From a virus: DNA of 55,708 bases. Each line of letters starts with the position of its first letter. Within the stretch, counting starts at the first letter, position 1. Location of the stretch: the IMG/VR virus record IMGVR_UViG_3300025101_000005, positions 1 through 55,708 of that record; one strand, written 5' to 3'. The notes beneath the pieces were generated by a model. That model was not told the origin of the DNA. It did no database searches and saw only the letters and a list, made by a program, of their open reading frames with translations. A program made the translations under genes and the position numbers. Below are positions 43,860-49,711 of the stretch, in pieces.

Positions 43860-43889
43860 GACGACTAAGACGTTGTCATCCAGTATCTT
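43859..43889 (+). promoter_or_regulatory. GGACGAC-type promoter 4 (small basic protein cluster)
   Basis: GGACGAC at 43859-43865, beginning on the last base of the stop TAG, 18 bases, TATCTT at 43884-43889. Start expected near 43896; the first small gene begins at 43961. Confidence 0.5.
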
Positions 43890-43960
43890 TATTGAAGGTA
43901 GAGAAGTACAGTTTATTGGCTGTATACTTTTGTACATACTTTATAGAGTGGTTTTTGGAT

Positions 43961-44224
43961 ATGGCACGAAAGAAAAGCGTAAAACTGTCAGTAGGAAGAG
44001 GCGAAAAGAGACCCGCCTCCAAAGGGGCGGGCCTCACAGCAAAAGGCAGACGTAAATATAACAAAGCTACAGGCTCTAACTTGAAAGCCCCACAACCACA
44101 AGGTGGTAAGCGTAAGAAATCATACTGCTCAAGGTCTGCTGGTCAGATGAAAATGCACAACATCAGCTGTAAGAAGACTCCAAAGAAAAGAATTTGCGCA
44201 GCCAGACGTAGGTGGAAGTGCTAA
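43961..44224 (+). CDS. Basic Cys-containing small protein (DUF6321-like)
   Basis: 87 residues from ATG 43961, preferred over the in-frame 43892 start, which lies in the presumed leader. Very basic (many Lys and Arg); RPASKGAGLTAKGRRKYNKATGSNLKAP is the recognisable DUF6321-like segment (GLTAKGR-x-KYN), then Cys-containing GGKRKKSYCSRSAGQMK and a KRICAARRRWKC end. First of a string of such genes. It may condense or coat nucleic acid, or modify capsids; this is inferred from composition. Confidence 0.65.
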   Translation: MARKKSVKLSVGRGEKRPASKGAGLTAKGRRKYNKATGSNLKAPQPQGGKRKKSYCSRSAGQMKMHNISCKKTPKKRICAARRRWKC

Positions 44225-44835
44225 TGGCAGACGACTGGGATGAGTTTTCAACACTTGTTGCAGCTGAGATTCAATCTTGGTCTGAAGAAGTATTAGAAAA
44301 ACCAACACCATTATTTGCAGACATGCCCCCATGTCCTTTCGCAAAAAAGGCTTGGCTCGAAGGCAATGTCGTCGTTCATGTAACCGAAAGACTAGAACCT
44401 GTAATAGAAATCAAGAACGAGATGTGTCTTACAGACGAGATAACACACGTTGTAGCATGGACAGGTTGGGAAGACTTGAGCTTTGAAGATTTCAACAGCT
44501 GGCTAGACAATCAAAATAAAAATCATTTTGGAATTTGGTTGATGGGTTTTCACCCTGAAGCCGAATCGCATCCTAACGTACCAGAATTTGAAGGTATCGT
44601 TGAGGACGACTATGCACTACTACTTGTGCAATCATTAGGTTATCTTGTTAAATCTTCTGATAAGTTGAGGAAGACAAACTATTATCAAAAGTTTAATATA
44701 GATGACATAAAGTATATTAATCATCGCAAGGAGGTCTATCATGCGTGGAATGAAAAAATCAATGAAAAAGCCTATGCCAAAGAAGAAAACTATGGCATCA
44801 AAAAAAGGCTCTATGAAGAAAAAAAAGGTCATTAG
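44224..44835 (+). CDS. Acidic protein with CPFA motif
   Basis: 203 residues from ATG 44224 (TAATG overlap); an earlier in-frame ATG at 44212 is less likely. MPPCPFAKKAWLEGNVVVH at about 34-52 contains a CPFA motif like those of DUF1415-type proteins, followed by beta strands (EPVIEIKNE) and THVVAWTGWEDLSFEDF. Acidic, in contrast to all its neighbours, and so possibly their partner. Its last 95 bases are shared in another frame with the 34-residue gene at 44741. Function unknown. Confidence 0.62.
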   Translation: MADDWDEFSTLVAAEIQSWSEEVLEKPTPLFADMPPCPFAKKAWLEGNVVVHVTERLEPVIEIKNEMCLTDEITHVVAWTGWEDLSFEDFNSWLDNQNKNHFGIWLMGFHPEAESHPNVPEFEGIVEDDYALLLVQSLGYLVKSSDKLRKTNYYQKFNIDDIKYINHRKEVYHAWNEKINEKAYAKEENYGIKKRLYEEKKGH

Positions 44836-44845
44836 GAGAGCTTAA
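44741..44845 (+). CDS. Nested 34-residue lysine/methionine-rich protein
   Basis: Begins with MRGMKKSMKKPMPKKK and ends IRRA. A perfect AAGGAGG stands at 44729-44735, five bases before the ATG, although both lie within the upstream gene in another frame. It ends TAATG with the next gene. MRGMKKSM recurs as the start of the gene at 45517. Half of the residues are Lys or Met. Likely real, given the strong signal and the fit with its neighbour. Confidence 0.6.
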   Translation: MRGMKKSMKKPMPKKKTMASKKGSMKKKKVIRRA

Positions 44846-45036
44846 TGATTAAGAAAAACCGAGGCGTTATCTTCGGAACACGTGGCAAAACACCAGGGAT
44901 GCAGTCGATGAAGGTTGGTGGCAAAAACATCAACCCTTATCGTGCAATGTCCATGATGCCTAGCCAGTTCGGAAGAACAACCACAGGAGTAAAACCTATC
45001 TTCGGTGGTCGTGGTCGTTCCCTCAGACGTAGGTAA
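44845..45036 (+). CDS. Small basic Gly/Arg-rich protein
   Basis: 63 residues; ATG overlaps the stop of the 34-residue gene (TAATG), with AGGAG upstream at 44833-44838. Sequence has GTRGKTPGMQSMKVGG and ends GGRGRSLRRR, a flexible basic protein without recognised domain. Part of the string of basic proteins at 43961-45977; nucleic-acid or virion binding is likely from composition alone. Confidence 0.6.
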   Translation: MIKKNRGVIFGTRGKTPGMQSMKVGGKNINPYRAMSMMPSQFGRTTTGVKPIFGGRGRSLRRR

Positions 45037-45041
45037 ACACT

Positions 45042-45173
45042 GTGGCTAGTATTGGTAGGAAAGTAAAAGCTGTCGCAAACAAAACGCAGACAGGTAAAAT
45101 GAAGCACGCAAATTGTCCTTGCGTGTTGGCACGAGGTAACAATGGCAAGAAAGTCAACGTCAAAAAAGGGTAA
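45042..45173 (+). CDS. Possible 43-residue basic protein from GTG
   Basis: GTG at 45042, six bases after the previous stop, gives MASIGRKVKAVANKTQTGKM... with a CPC motif (HANCPCVL) and a lysine-rich end NVKKG. It overlaps the next gene (45142) by 32 bases in another frame. It fills what would otherwise be a 105-base gap and matches its neighbours in composition. Shine-Dalgarno is weak (TAGGT), so this is a moderate call. Confidence 0.42.
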   Translation: MASIGRKVKAVANKTQTGKMKHANCPCVLARGNNGKKVNVKKG

Positions 45174-45327
45174 GACATCTAGCAAGAAAGACGCTTGTTA
45201 CCACAAAGTTAAGTCACGCTACACAAAATGGCCTAGCGCTTATGCTAGCGGAGCATTAGTTAAATGTAGACGTGTAGGCGCAAAGAACTGGGGTAAGAAG
45301 AGTGGCTCGAAGCGAAAGTCTGCATAA
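45142..45327 (+). CDS. Basic Cys protein with SRYTKWPSAYASGALVKC motif
   Basis: 61 residues; GAGG six bases before ATG. It has the distinctive KKDACYHKVKSRYTKWPSAY and SGALVKCRRVGAKNWG segments, a pattern I know from many marine cyanophage- and pelagiphage-type genomes as a short conserved protein, two Cys about 22 residues apart. Role unknown; a structural RNA/DNA-binding or virion part is possible. Overlaps the next gene, which starts at GTG 45302. Confidence 0.68.
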   Translation: MARKSTSKKGKTSSKKDACYHKVKSRYTKWPSAYASGALVKCRRVGAKNWGKKSGSKRKSA

Positions 45328-45520
45328 ATGGTTCAGCAGAAACAAAGGCAAAGGCTGGGTAGACTGCAAGACTGGAAAGCCTTGTGGTCGTAAGTCGGCG
45401 AAGGGTAAATCCAAGAGACCTTATCCAGCTTGCAGACCGACGAAGGCTCAATGCTCGTCTGCCAGCAGAAAGAAGAAAGGGCCAGCACGTATCAGCTGGA
45501 AGAAAGGAAAGAAGAAATGA
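45302..45520 (+). CDS. DUF5872-like basic protein
   Basis: 72 residues from GTG 45302. Pattern SESLHKWFSRNKGKGWVDCKTGKPCGRK and RPYPACRPTKAQC matches DUF5872-type small proteins of marine and giant viruses: aromatic start, conserved CKTGKPCG, then two more cysteines. Function not known; four cysteines may bind zinc. It overlaps the gene before by 26 bases and the next by ATGA. Confidence 0.66.
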   Translation: MARSESLHKWFSRNKGKGWVDCKTGKPCGRKSAKGKSKRPYPACRPTKAQCSSASRKKKGPARISWKKGKKK

Positions 45521-45660
45521 GGGGAATGAAGAAAAGCATGACCAAAGGAAAGAGCTTAACTAAAAAGCAAAAGATGATTGCTGGTATGGCTCCTCCGTTT
45601 AACAAGATTACAGGCGCAGACTTCAAGAAGTTAAAGAAGAAGCGCACGAGAACAGCTTGA
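45517..45660 (+). CDS. Small basic protein (47 aa), MRGMKKSM family
   Basis: 47 residues from ATG 45517 (ATGA overlap with the gene before); a longer frame from 45430 would run through the previous gene. It starts MRGMKKSMTKGKSLTKKQKMIAGMAPP, so its first eight residues repeat those of the nested gene at 44741. The C-terminal ITGADFKKLKKKR motif is typical of short marine phage proteins. TGA overlaps the TTG start of the following gene. Confidence 0.62.
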   Translation: MRGMKKSMTKGKSLTKKQKMIAGMAPPFNKITGADFKKLKKKRTRTA

Positions 45661-45977
45661 TTTGCCACGAATGTGGAGGCTCTACAAAAGTATTAGACAG
45701 TCGTTCCAAAGACGGAAGCATAAGACGCAAGAGAACATGCACGAATTGCAGTACGAGTTTCTGGACATTGGAAGTATTAGAGACCTCCTTGCACACAGAG
45801 AAAGACTGTACGTCAGAGAAGAACGTTTCTCAGACGAAAAGAAAAGTGACCCCAAAAATCTCCCAGGAAAAACTAAATAACACATCTTACATGTTCGACG
45901 TCGACAGCTTGTCAGACGAAGAGCTAGAAAAACAAGTCATGTCTGGCAATGTAAGGTTTGACGAAGACGAACTATAG
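45657..45977 (+). CDS. NrdR-like zinc-ribbon protein without ATP-cone
   Basis: 106 residues from TTG 45657. The N-terminal 45 residues form a zinc ribbon (CHEC at 3-6, CTNC at 28-31) with VLDSRSKDGSIRRKRTC, matching the NrdR ribbon; the ATP-cone domain of NrdR is absent. The C-terminus is acidic (SDEELEKQVMSGNVRFDEDEL). It may be a DNA-binding regulator, possibly of ribonucleotide reductase genes of the host or of phage promoters. Its TAG stop starts GGACGAC element 5. Confidence 0.68.
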   Translation: MICHECGGSTKVLDSRSKDGSIRRKRTCTNCSTSFWTLEVLETSLHTEKDCTSEKNVSQTKRKVTPKISQEKLNNTSYMFDVDSLSDEELEKQVMSGNVRFDEDEL

Positions 45978-46007
45978 GACGACACTTGCTACTCCCCTAG
46001 TTATTTT
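45977..46007 (+). promoter_or_regulatory. GGACGAC-type promoter 5
   Basis: GGACGAC at 45977-45983, starting on the last base of the stop TAG, 18 bases, TATTTT at 46002-46007. The next gene starts at GTG 46033 with AAGGAGG at 46021-46027. Confidence 0.5.
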
Positions 46008-46032
46008 ATAAGAGGGTGTTAAGGAGGGCAAG

Positions 46033-46485
46033 GTGGAACCAATTACTATGGCAGTCGCAGCTTTTAACGGAATAAAAGCGGGCGTGGCTGCTGGAAAAGA
46101 AATCTCGTCTTTGGCTAAAGACATCGGAAAAATGTTTGATGCCATTGATAACGTCAAACAAGAGCATAATAATGAAAAGGGAAAACCCTTTCAGTCTGCT
46201 AACGAAGAAGCATTACAAACTTTTATTAATAAGAAGCAAGCAGAAGACCTTGAAGACAACTTACGTCAAATAGTTATTGCAACTAGAGGCCCATCTGCAT
46301 GGCAAGAACTAATACGTATGCGTGTCGAAGTCAGAAAACGTAGGCAAGAAGAAGAAGAAGCTAAACGAAGACGACGACGAGAAATATTAGAACTTATTGG
46401 TACTTGGTTCGCAGTCATACTCGCAGTCGTCGTCGTTGGTGGTATCGCAATCTTAGGATTAGCTAAATATCTAGGCAGAATCTAA
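46033..46485 (+). CDS. C-terminally membrane-anchored coiled-coil protein
   Basis: 150 residues from GTG 46033, supported by AAGGAGG five bases upstream; ATG 46048 is an alternative. Small-residue N-terminal helix (MAVAAFNGIKAGVAAGKEI), charged middle with an Arg/Glu-rich coiled coil (about 95-120), and one C-terminal membrane helix (about 127-146, WFAVILAVVVVGGIAILGL). Resembles small virion or lysis-related membrane proteins of marine phages. Role not known. It converges on the minus-strand winged-helix gene and overlaps its end by 15 bases. Confidence 0.62.
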   Translation: MEPITMAVAAFNGIKAGVAAGKEISSLAKDIGKMFDAIDNVKQEHNNEKGKPFQSANEEALQTFINKKQAEDLEDNLRQIVIATRGPSAWQELIRMRVEVRKRRQEEEEAKRRRRREILELIGTWFAVILAVVVVGGIAILGLAKYLGRI

Positions 46486-46725
46486 TAAGATTACAGCCCA
46501 ATACTGTAGATATTGAGGGGCTTTTGGCCCCTCAATATAATTGCGTCCATCTTTTTCAATGAACCCAATGTAAAGTAATGTGCGCAGATAACGTGAGACA
46601 CTATGTTGTGTCACACCTATGGCGTCAGCTATCTCCTTTTGCTGATTCACTGGTGTCGTCGACTGGCGGAGGTGCTTTAGAATTTTCACTGCCATCACTT
46701 TCTGGTTGTGCGTTAGTCGGTGCAT
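46471..46725 (-). CDS. Small winged-helix regulator
   Basis: 84 residues; GAGGA five bases before ATG 46725. Helices MAVKILKHLRQ, QKEIADAIGVTQHSVSRYLRTLL (the recognition helix) and a wing YIGFIEKDGRNYIEG form a MarR/ArsR-type winged helix. It would bind DNA near the integrase, perhaps at the inverted repeat at 47929. Its first 100 bases lie in another frame over the end of the preceding gene. The C-terminus includes the 12-bp hairpin at 46510. Confidence 0.7.
   Translation of the reverse strand: MHRLTHNQKVMAVKILKHLRQSTTPVNQQKEIADAIGVTQHSVSRYLRTLLYIGFIEKDGRNYIEGPKAPQYLQYWAVILLDSA
46510..46538. terminator. Hairpin at convergent gene ends
   Basis: Perfect 12-bp stem (46510-46521 with 46527-46538) and 5-base loop, within the last codons of the winged-helix gene and 25 bases behind the membrane protein gene. 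No T-run on either strand, so terminator function is possible but not clear. Confidence 0.45.
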
Positions 46726-46933
46726 CTTTGTCCTCTACTCTGTTAATCGTTGCAAATAACCATCGTGTATTCAGTATAGAATTTTTCATAAAGTCTATGA
46801 CTGTCATTGCTCCGTCTTTGTTGAAAACATTTTGCGTAAACGTCATCTCCAGACCAACGAACTGGTCGTCGTTCTTTACCATCCAAACGTCTGCGACCTT
46901 CACAAACTCTGGCTGTTTAGTTTCTTCTTCCAT
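46625..46933 (-). CDS. Small acidic protein after integrase
   Basis: 102 residues from ATG 46933, with GGAG seven bases upstream; in-frame ATG 46948 is less likely. Sequence EFVKVADVWMVKNDDQFVGLEMTFTQNVFNKDGAMTVIDFM forms a beta-helix mix; the C-terminal 35 residues are disordered, rich in Pro, Ser, Asp and Glu. It lies between integrase and winged-helix genes, so an excisionase or integrase partner is conceivable, but it has no HTH. The last 100 bases overlap the next gene. Confidence 0.55.
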   Translation of the reverse strand: MEEETKQPEFVKVADVWMVKNDDQFVGLEMTFTQNVFNKDGAMTVIDFMKNSILNTRWLFATINRVEDKDAPTNAQPESDGSENSKAPPPVDDTSESAKGDS

Positions 46934-46934
46934 G

Positions 46935-47921
46935 TTACTCTCCTTCAAGTAAGTTGATTGTTGTTTCTAAATGTGTCGGTGCGAGATGCGAATACCTCAT
47001 CACCATTGCTAGAGACGAATGTCCAAGCAAGTCTGCAACCGCTCGAAGAGATGCCCCCTTTTGCACCAAGTGACTAGCGAACGTGTGCCTACAATCATGT
47101 GGTGTAAAATCTTTTATGCCAGCAACGTTGCAAGCGTTGTAAAAGCTGTCGTAAAACTTAGACCTCACCCACTGGCTTCCGTCTGGCTGAGTGAAAACGA
47201 AATCGTCGTCGTCGTCGACTGTCAGAACTTTAGATACTCTGGCCCCCAGCGGAACAGCTCGAACCTTTTTTCGTTTCGTCTTGCCTTTTTTGCTGGTGAA
47301 TAATGCCGAGCCCCTGTGAATATCCTGTGGACAAAGTGCGAAAGCCTCGCCAATCCTCGCCCCCGTATAGAATAAAAAGGTTACGACGTCTTTGATTGTG
47401 CTATCGCAACAGTCAATCAGATGGTCTCGCTCGGTCTCGGTCAACCAACGCAAGCGACTATCATCCACGTTCGGACGTACAATATTTATGCTTGGCACAT
47501 CCCACCCCATACTCTCTGCATGCGATAGCATGGCTTTGATACTGTTCAACTCTCTCGCCACAGTGTTTGGCTTGTTCCCTCGGCTTGTAACGTGGCTCAT
47601 AATTTGCTCCAACGTCAACGCATGCAATGGAACATGTCCAAGTGCAGACGAAAAAAGTCGCATGATTGTTTGGTCGGTAGTCCCAGGTGAACTTGGTCGT
47701 CCCAGGAAAGCATCCGCTGCGTCAGCTGCAAGACGTCTTGATTTCGTCTTGACCTCTCCCGCTGCGACGGCAGCATAAGTTTTTGTGAGTTCGTCTTTGG
47801 CTTTTGATTTCTGGCTCTTGTGAAGGCCCGTGGATTTCCGTACTCGGATGGGTCTTCCGTCTTGTATGACAGTGCCAGTTATCTGCCATACGTCTTTGCG
47901 TAAAGTTAAGTTAAGTGTCAT
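46935..47921 (-). CDS. int: Tyrosine recombinase (integrase)
   Basis: 328 residues; GGGAG before ATG 47921. N-terminal part with a beta-rich arm-type domain (residues 1-35), SAM-like core-binding domain about 75-145, and catalytic domain to the end. Active-site residues: Arg189 (FYTGARIGEA), Lys about 213, His275 and Arg278 (HDCRHTF), His301 (LLGHSS) and nucleophile Tyr310 (VMRYSHL). It would catalyse site-specific integration into the host chromosome. No attP is evident beside it, but the region upstream holds a perfect 12-bp inverted repeat over its promoter. Confidence 0.9.
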   Translation of the reverse strand: MTLNLTLRKDVWQITGTVIQDGRPIRVRKSTGLHKSQKSKAKDELTKTYAAVAAGEVKTKSRRLAADAADAFLGRPSSPGTTDQTIMRLFSSALGHVPLHALTLEQIMSHVTSRGNKPNTVARELNSIKAMLSHAESMGWDVPSINIVRPNVDDSRLRWLTETERDHLIDCCDSTIKDVVTFLFYTGARIGEAFALCPQDIHRGSALFTSKKGKTKRKKVRAVPLGARVSKVLTVDDDDDFVFTQPDGSQWVRSKFYDSFYNACNVAGIKDFTPHDCRHTFASHLVQKGASLRAVADLLGHSSLAMVMRYSHLAPTHLETTINLLEGE

Positions 47922-47928
47922 GTTGTAC

Positions 47929-47980
47929 TCCCTTGTATAACCCTCACACTATAATATAGTATAACAGATTATACAAGGGA
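47929..47980 (-). promoter_or_regulatory. Integrase promoter with flanking inverted repeat operator
   Basis: On the minus strand TTGTAT, 17 bases, TATAGT: a good promoter for the integrase. TCCCTTGTATAA (47929-47940) and its exact complement (47969-47980) frame it. One arm covers the -35 and the other the ribosome-binding site. A 13-base palindrome ACTATAATATAGT (47948-47960) lies between. Confidence 0.6.
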
Positions 47981-47990
47981 ATAAGTTTGG

Positions 47991-48137
47991 TCACTTCTTG
48001 AACCACTTGCAGTAAGGGCATTTGATTATCTCATGCCAAGTTTGTTTCAAGGCTTGCTTGAAATGATTGTTCACGTGATATTCTTTTATCACGCCCTTAC
48101 CTTTACAGAATGTGCAGACGTTCTTCTTCTTACGCAT
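47991..48137 (-). CDS. Small double-CxxC zinc-finger protein (48 aa)
   Basis: 48 residues: Cys8-x2-Cys11 (CTFC) followed by KGKGVIKEYH, then Cys40-x2-Cys43 (CPYC), a zinc-knuckle arrangement like half a DnaJ ribbon. Starts at ATG 48137, overlapping the stop of the upstream gene by 8 bases. The strict CxxC pairs and coupling support it although the Shine-Dalgarno is weak. Function unknown; nucleic-acid or chaperone-type binding is possible. Confidence 0.55.
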   Translation of the reverse strand: MRKKKNVCTFCKGKGVIKEYHVNNHFKQALKQTWHEIIKCPYCKWFKK

Positions 48138-48393
48138 CTGCTGGAAGTTCTGCTGTTGGCAATTTGTTGAAGTCTTCCACGTCCATGTCTAGCCAAAAGC
48201 TAGCATCTCCATACGATACTTGCGCACGTATCTCGGTATCATTGTGAATGAAAGACATGCCGATGGGGTACTTGACCCCATCTTTCAGCATCTTGTAACC
48301 TTTCTCGTATATAGAGCGGTTCTTCTTCAGCCTCACGGCTTTGTTGTTGAGACGCACGATGTCGTCTTTAGTCATGTATGTAACTTTTGTCAT
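48130..48393 (-). CDS. Hypothetical protein
   Basis: 87 residues; AGGAGG before ATG 48393. Basic helix (RLNNKAVRLKKNRSIYEKGYK) and a beta C-terminal part with acidic end (WLDMDVEDFNKLPTAELPADA). No cysteine, no membrane helix, no recognised motif. Expressed in the leftward GC-richer operon behind the CobT-like gene. Confidence 0.6.
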   Translation of the reverse strand: MTKVTYMTKDDIVRLNNKAVRLKKNRSIYEKGYKMLKDGVKYPIGMSFIHNDTEIRAQVSYGDASFWLDMDVEDFNKLPTAELPADA

Positions 48394-48402
48394 GTAATCC
48401 TC

Positions 48403-48870
48403 CTATGTTAGACGTTTAGTTACCTCGGCGTGTACGTCTCCGTACACTGCCGAATCCACAATCAGGGATACACCCTCGATTGTCTTCGTGTCAGAACCCA
48501 CAGTGACGTCTACACTCGAACCATCTTTACGTTCGCACAAGTAGTAATACTTTGGGTTCTTGCATCCAATCATGCACAAAGCACCAGTGCCAAGGTCTTT
48601 CTCGACGTCATTGACCCAACCACCCACGATGGAAAAGATACCTTTCTTGCTTGGGTCAATGCTATCAACTGCCTTAATCCAAAACGGACGAAAGTTACCT
48701 CGACCCTTCTTCTTTGGCTTGGACGTAGAGCCACCGACCATTGAATCCATATCGGATTCGGTCAGCACTCCATCATCCACCACACGCTTACCAATCGCAG
48801 TAATCAGTTCACGTTTCTCGTCTGTACTCATGGCTGAGTACAGTTCCATGATTGTCTCAATAAGTTTCAT
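48403..48870 (-). CDS. Hypothetical protein with beta-rich C-domain
   Basis: 155 residues from ATG 48870 (GGAGGA upstream); a longer start at 48909 lies in the neighbour and is unlikely. N-terminal helices (IETIMELYSAMSTDEKRELITAIGKRV), a basic linker (KPKKKGRGNFRPFWIKAV), then a beta domain (GIFSIVGGWVNDVEKDLGTGALCMIG, KYYYLCERKDGSSVDVTVG). No family recognised. Overlaps the upstream gene by 14 bases. Confidence 0.6.
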   Translation of the reverse strand: MKLIETIMELYSAMSTDEKRELITAIGKRVVDDGVLTESDMDSMVGGSTSKPKKKGRGNFRPFWIKAVDSIDPSKKGIFSIVGGWVNDVEKDLGTGALCMIGCKNPKYYYLCERKDGSSVDVTVGSDTKTIEGVSLIVDSAVYGDVHAEVTKRLT

Positions 48871-49042
48871 TGTCTTCCTCCTCCCACTTCTTGAGCATGT
48901 CCTCTGCAACTGCTCGATACAGAGAACCTTTCTTCTTTTCGATATGTTTCAACGCTTGCTCGTTGGTCATGCCGTAATCGTTAAGGCATACAGCCAACAT
49001 GCTATCCACTTCGGGTGCTACACTGTTTGCTATCTTACTCAT
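48857..49042 (-). CDS. Small helical protein
   Basis: 61 residues from ATG 49042, overlapping the end of the preceding gene by 8 bases; the in-frame start at 49072 is less likely. All-helical: IANSVAPEVDSMLAVCLNDYGMTNEQALKHIEKKKG, then a charged tail. It resembles neither toxin nor regulator. Translational coupling to both neighbours supports it as a gene. Confidence 0.58.
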   Translation of the reverse strand: MSKIANSVAPEVDSMLAVCLNDYGMTNEQALKHIEKKKGSLYRAVAEDMLKKWEEEDNETY

Positions 49043-49550
49043 GCTTTGCCCCCACTTTGAAAGAGATGTCACAATACTCGCCAGTCTCTTCGTCTAGGTA
49101 GTAGAAGTCTTTGGCTAGCATGTTGGCAATCTTCTGCCTCACGAGGTTCGGTGCTTGCGAGCCCTTGTAAATGAACCCACCACCTTCGACTACGTCTGCG
49201 ACGTATCGAGAGACAACACCAACAATTTCTCGCCAGTCGTTCGGGTCATAGAACGCTTTGCCACCATCACACTTGGGTGCTTTTCTCATTTCGAGAAGTG
49301 CTTGCTCCACCTTTGGCTTTGAGTAAGACGAGGGTGTCTTCGCAACTGGGTTCTGAGCCTCCCATGCTGACTTGGTTGTCGCCCTCGTATACACAGTCGT
49401 CTTGCGTGTAGACTTCTTCTTCGCCTTGGCTTTGGTTTTGCCACCAACAAACTCTGCGATGTCATCCTCAATGACCAATGGCTTTTCTTCTTGCAAGCCG
49501 TAGTCGGCAAGCTTTTTATCAACGATTGTTTTCTTTATGTCTGAACTCAT
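49035..49550 (-). CDS. Hypothetical protein with basic linker
   Basis: 171 residues; GGAGG before ATG 49550. An N-terminal acidic part (KPLVIEDDIAEFVGG), a highly basic middle (KTKAKAKKKSTRKTTVYTRA) and a C-terminal domain (KAFYDPNDWREIVGVVSRYVADVVEGGGFIYKG, NMLAKDFYYLDEETGEYC). The C-terminal part may bind a partner; no function known. Lies directly behind the CobT-like gene in the same direction. Confidence 0.6.
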   Translation of the reverse strand: MSSDIKKTIVDKKLADYGLQEEKPLVIEDDIAEFVGGKTKAKAKKKSTRKTTVYTRATTKSAWEAQNPVAKTPSSYSKPKVEQALLEMRKAPKCDGGKAFYDPNDWREIVGVVSRYVADVVEGGGFIYKGSQAPNLVRQKIANMLAKDFYYLDEETGEYCDISFKVGAKHE

Positions 49551-49695
49551 AGTCCACCTCCATACATATTAGTTTGATTGCATTGTAATTCGTTGACCTC
49601 ACATGTTGGTCAACAACTCTATGGGCAACCTCTAACCAAAACTTGGTATGCCAACCACGTTTCGGAAAGAGGCTGAACCATTCCGTACGTACCAC
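49519..49695 (-). CDS. Possible 58-residue protein
   Basis: GTG at 49695 gives a reading frame with protein-like composition (EWFSLFPKRGWHTKFWLEVAHRVVDQH, rich in Trp), ending KENNR within the first codons of the next gene. It fills the gap behind the CobT-like gene. No good ribosome-binding site, and the region also holds a perfect palindrome around 49696, so this is tentative. Confidence 0.35.
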   Translation of the reverse strand: MVRTEWFSLFPKRGWHTKFWLEVAHRVVDQHVRSTNYNAIKLICMEVDYEFRHKENNR

Positions 49696-49705
49696 TGTGG
49701 TACGT
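49687..49705. repeat. Perfect palindrome after CobT-like gene
   Basis: ACGTACCAC-T-GTGGTACGT, 9-bp arms around one base, seven bases downstream of the CobT-like stop. No T-run follows, so an operator or mRNA-end structure is more likely than a terminator. Confidence 0.5.
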
Positions 49706-49711
49706 TTCCGT

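Noticed and set aside
43873-44055. TTG-started frame with a hydrophobic stretch upstream of the DUF6321-like gene
   Set aside because: It starts within promoter element 4, and its second half is a shadow of the basic gene in another frame; no ribosome-binding site.
4525-44610. GGACGAC matches inside genes at 4525, 8530, 18146, 20191 and 44604
   Set aside because: They encode mostly Asp-Asp pairs within real genes and lack a -10-like hexamer at the 18-base spacing; used as a control for the promoter finding.
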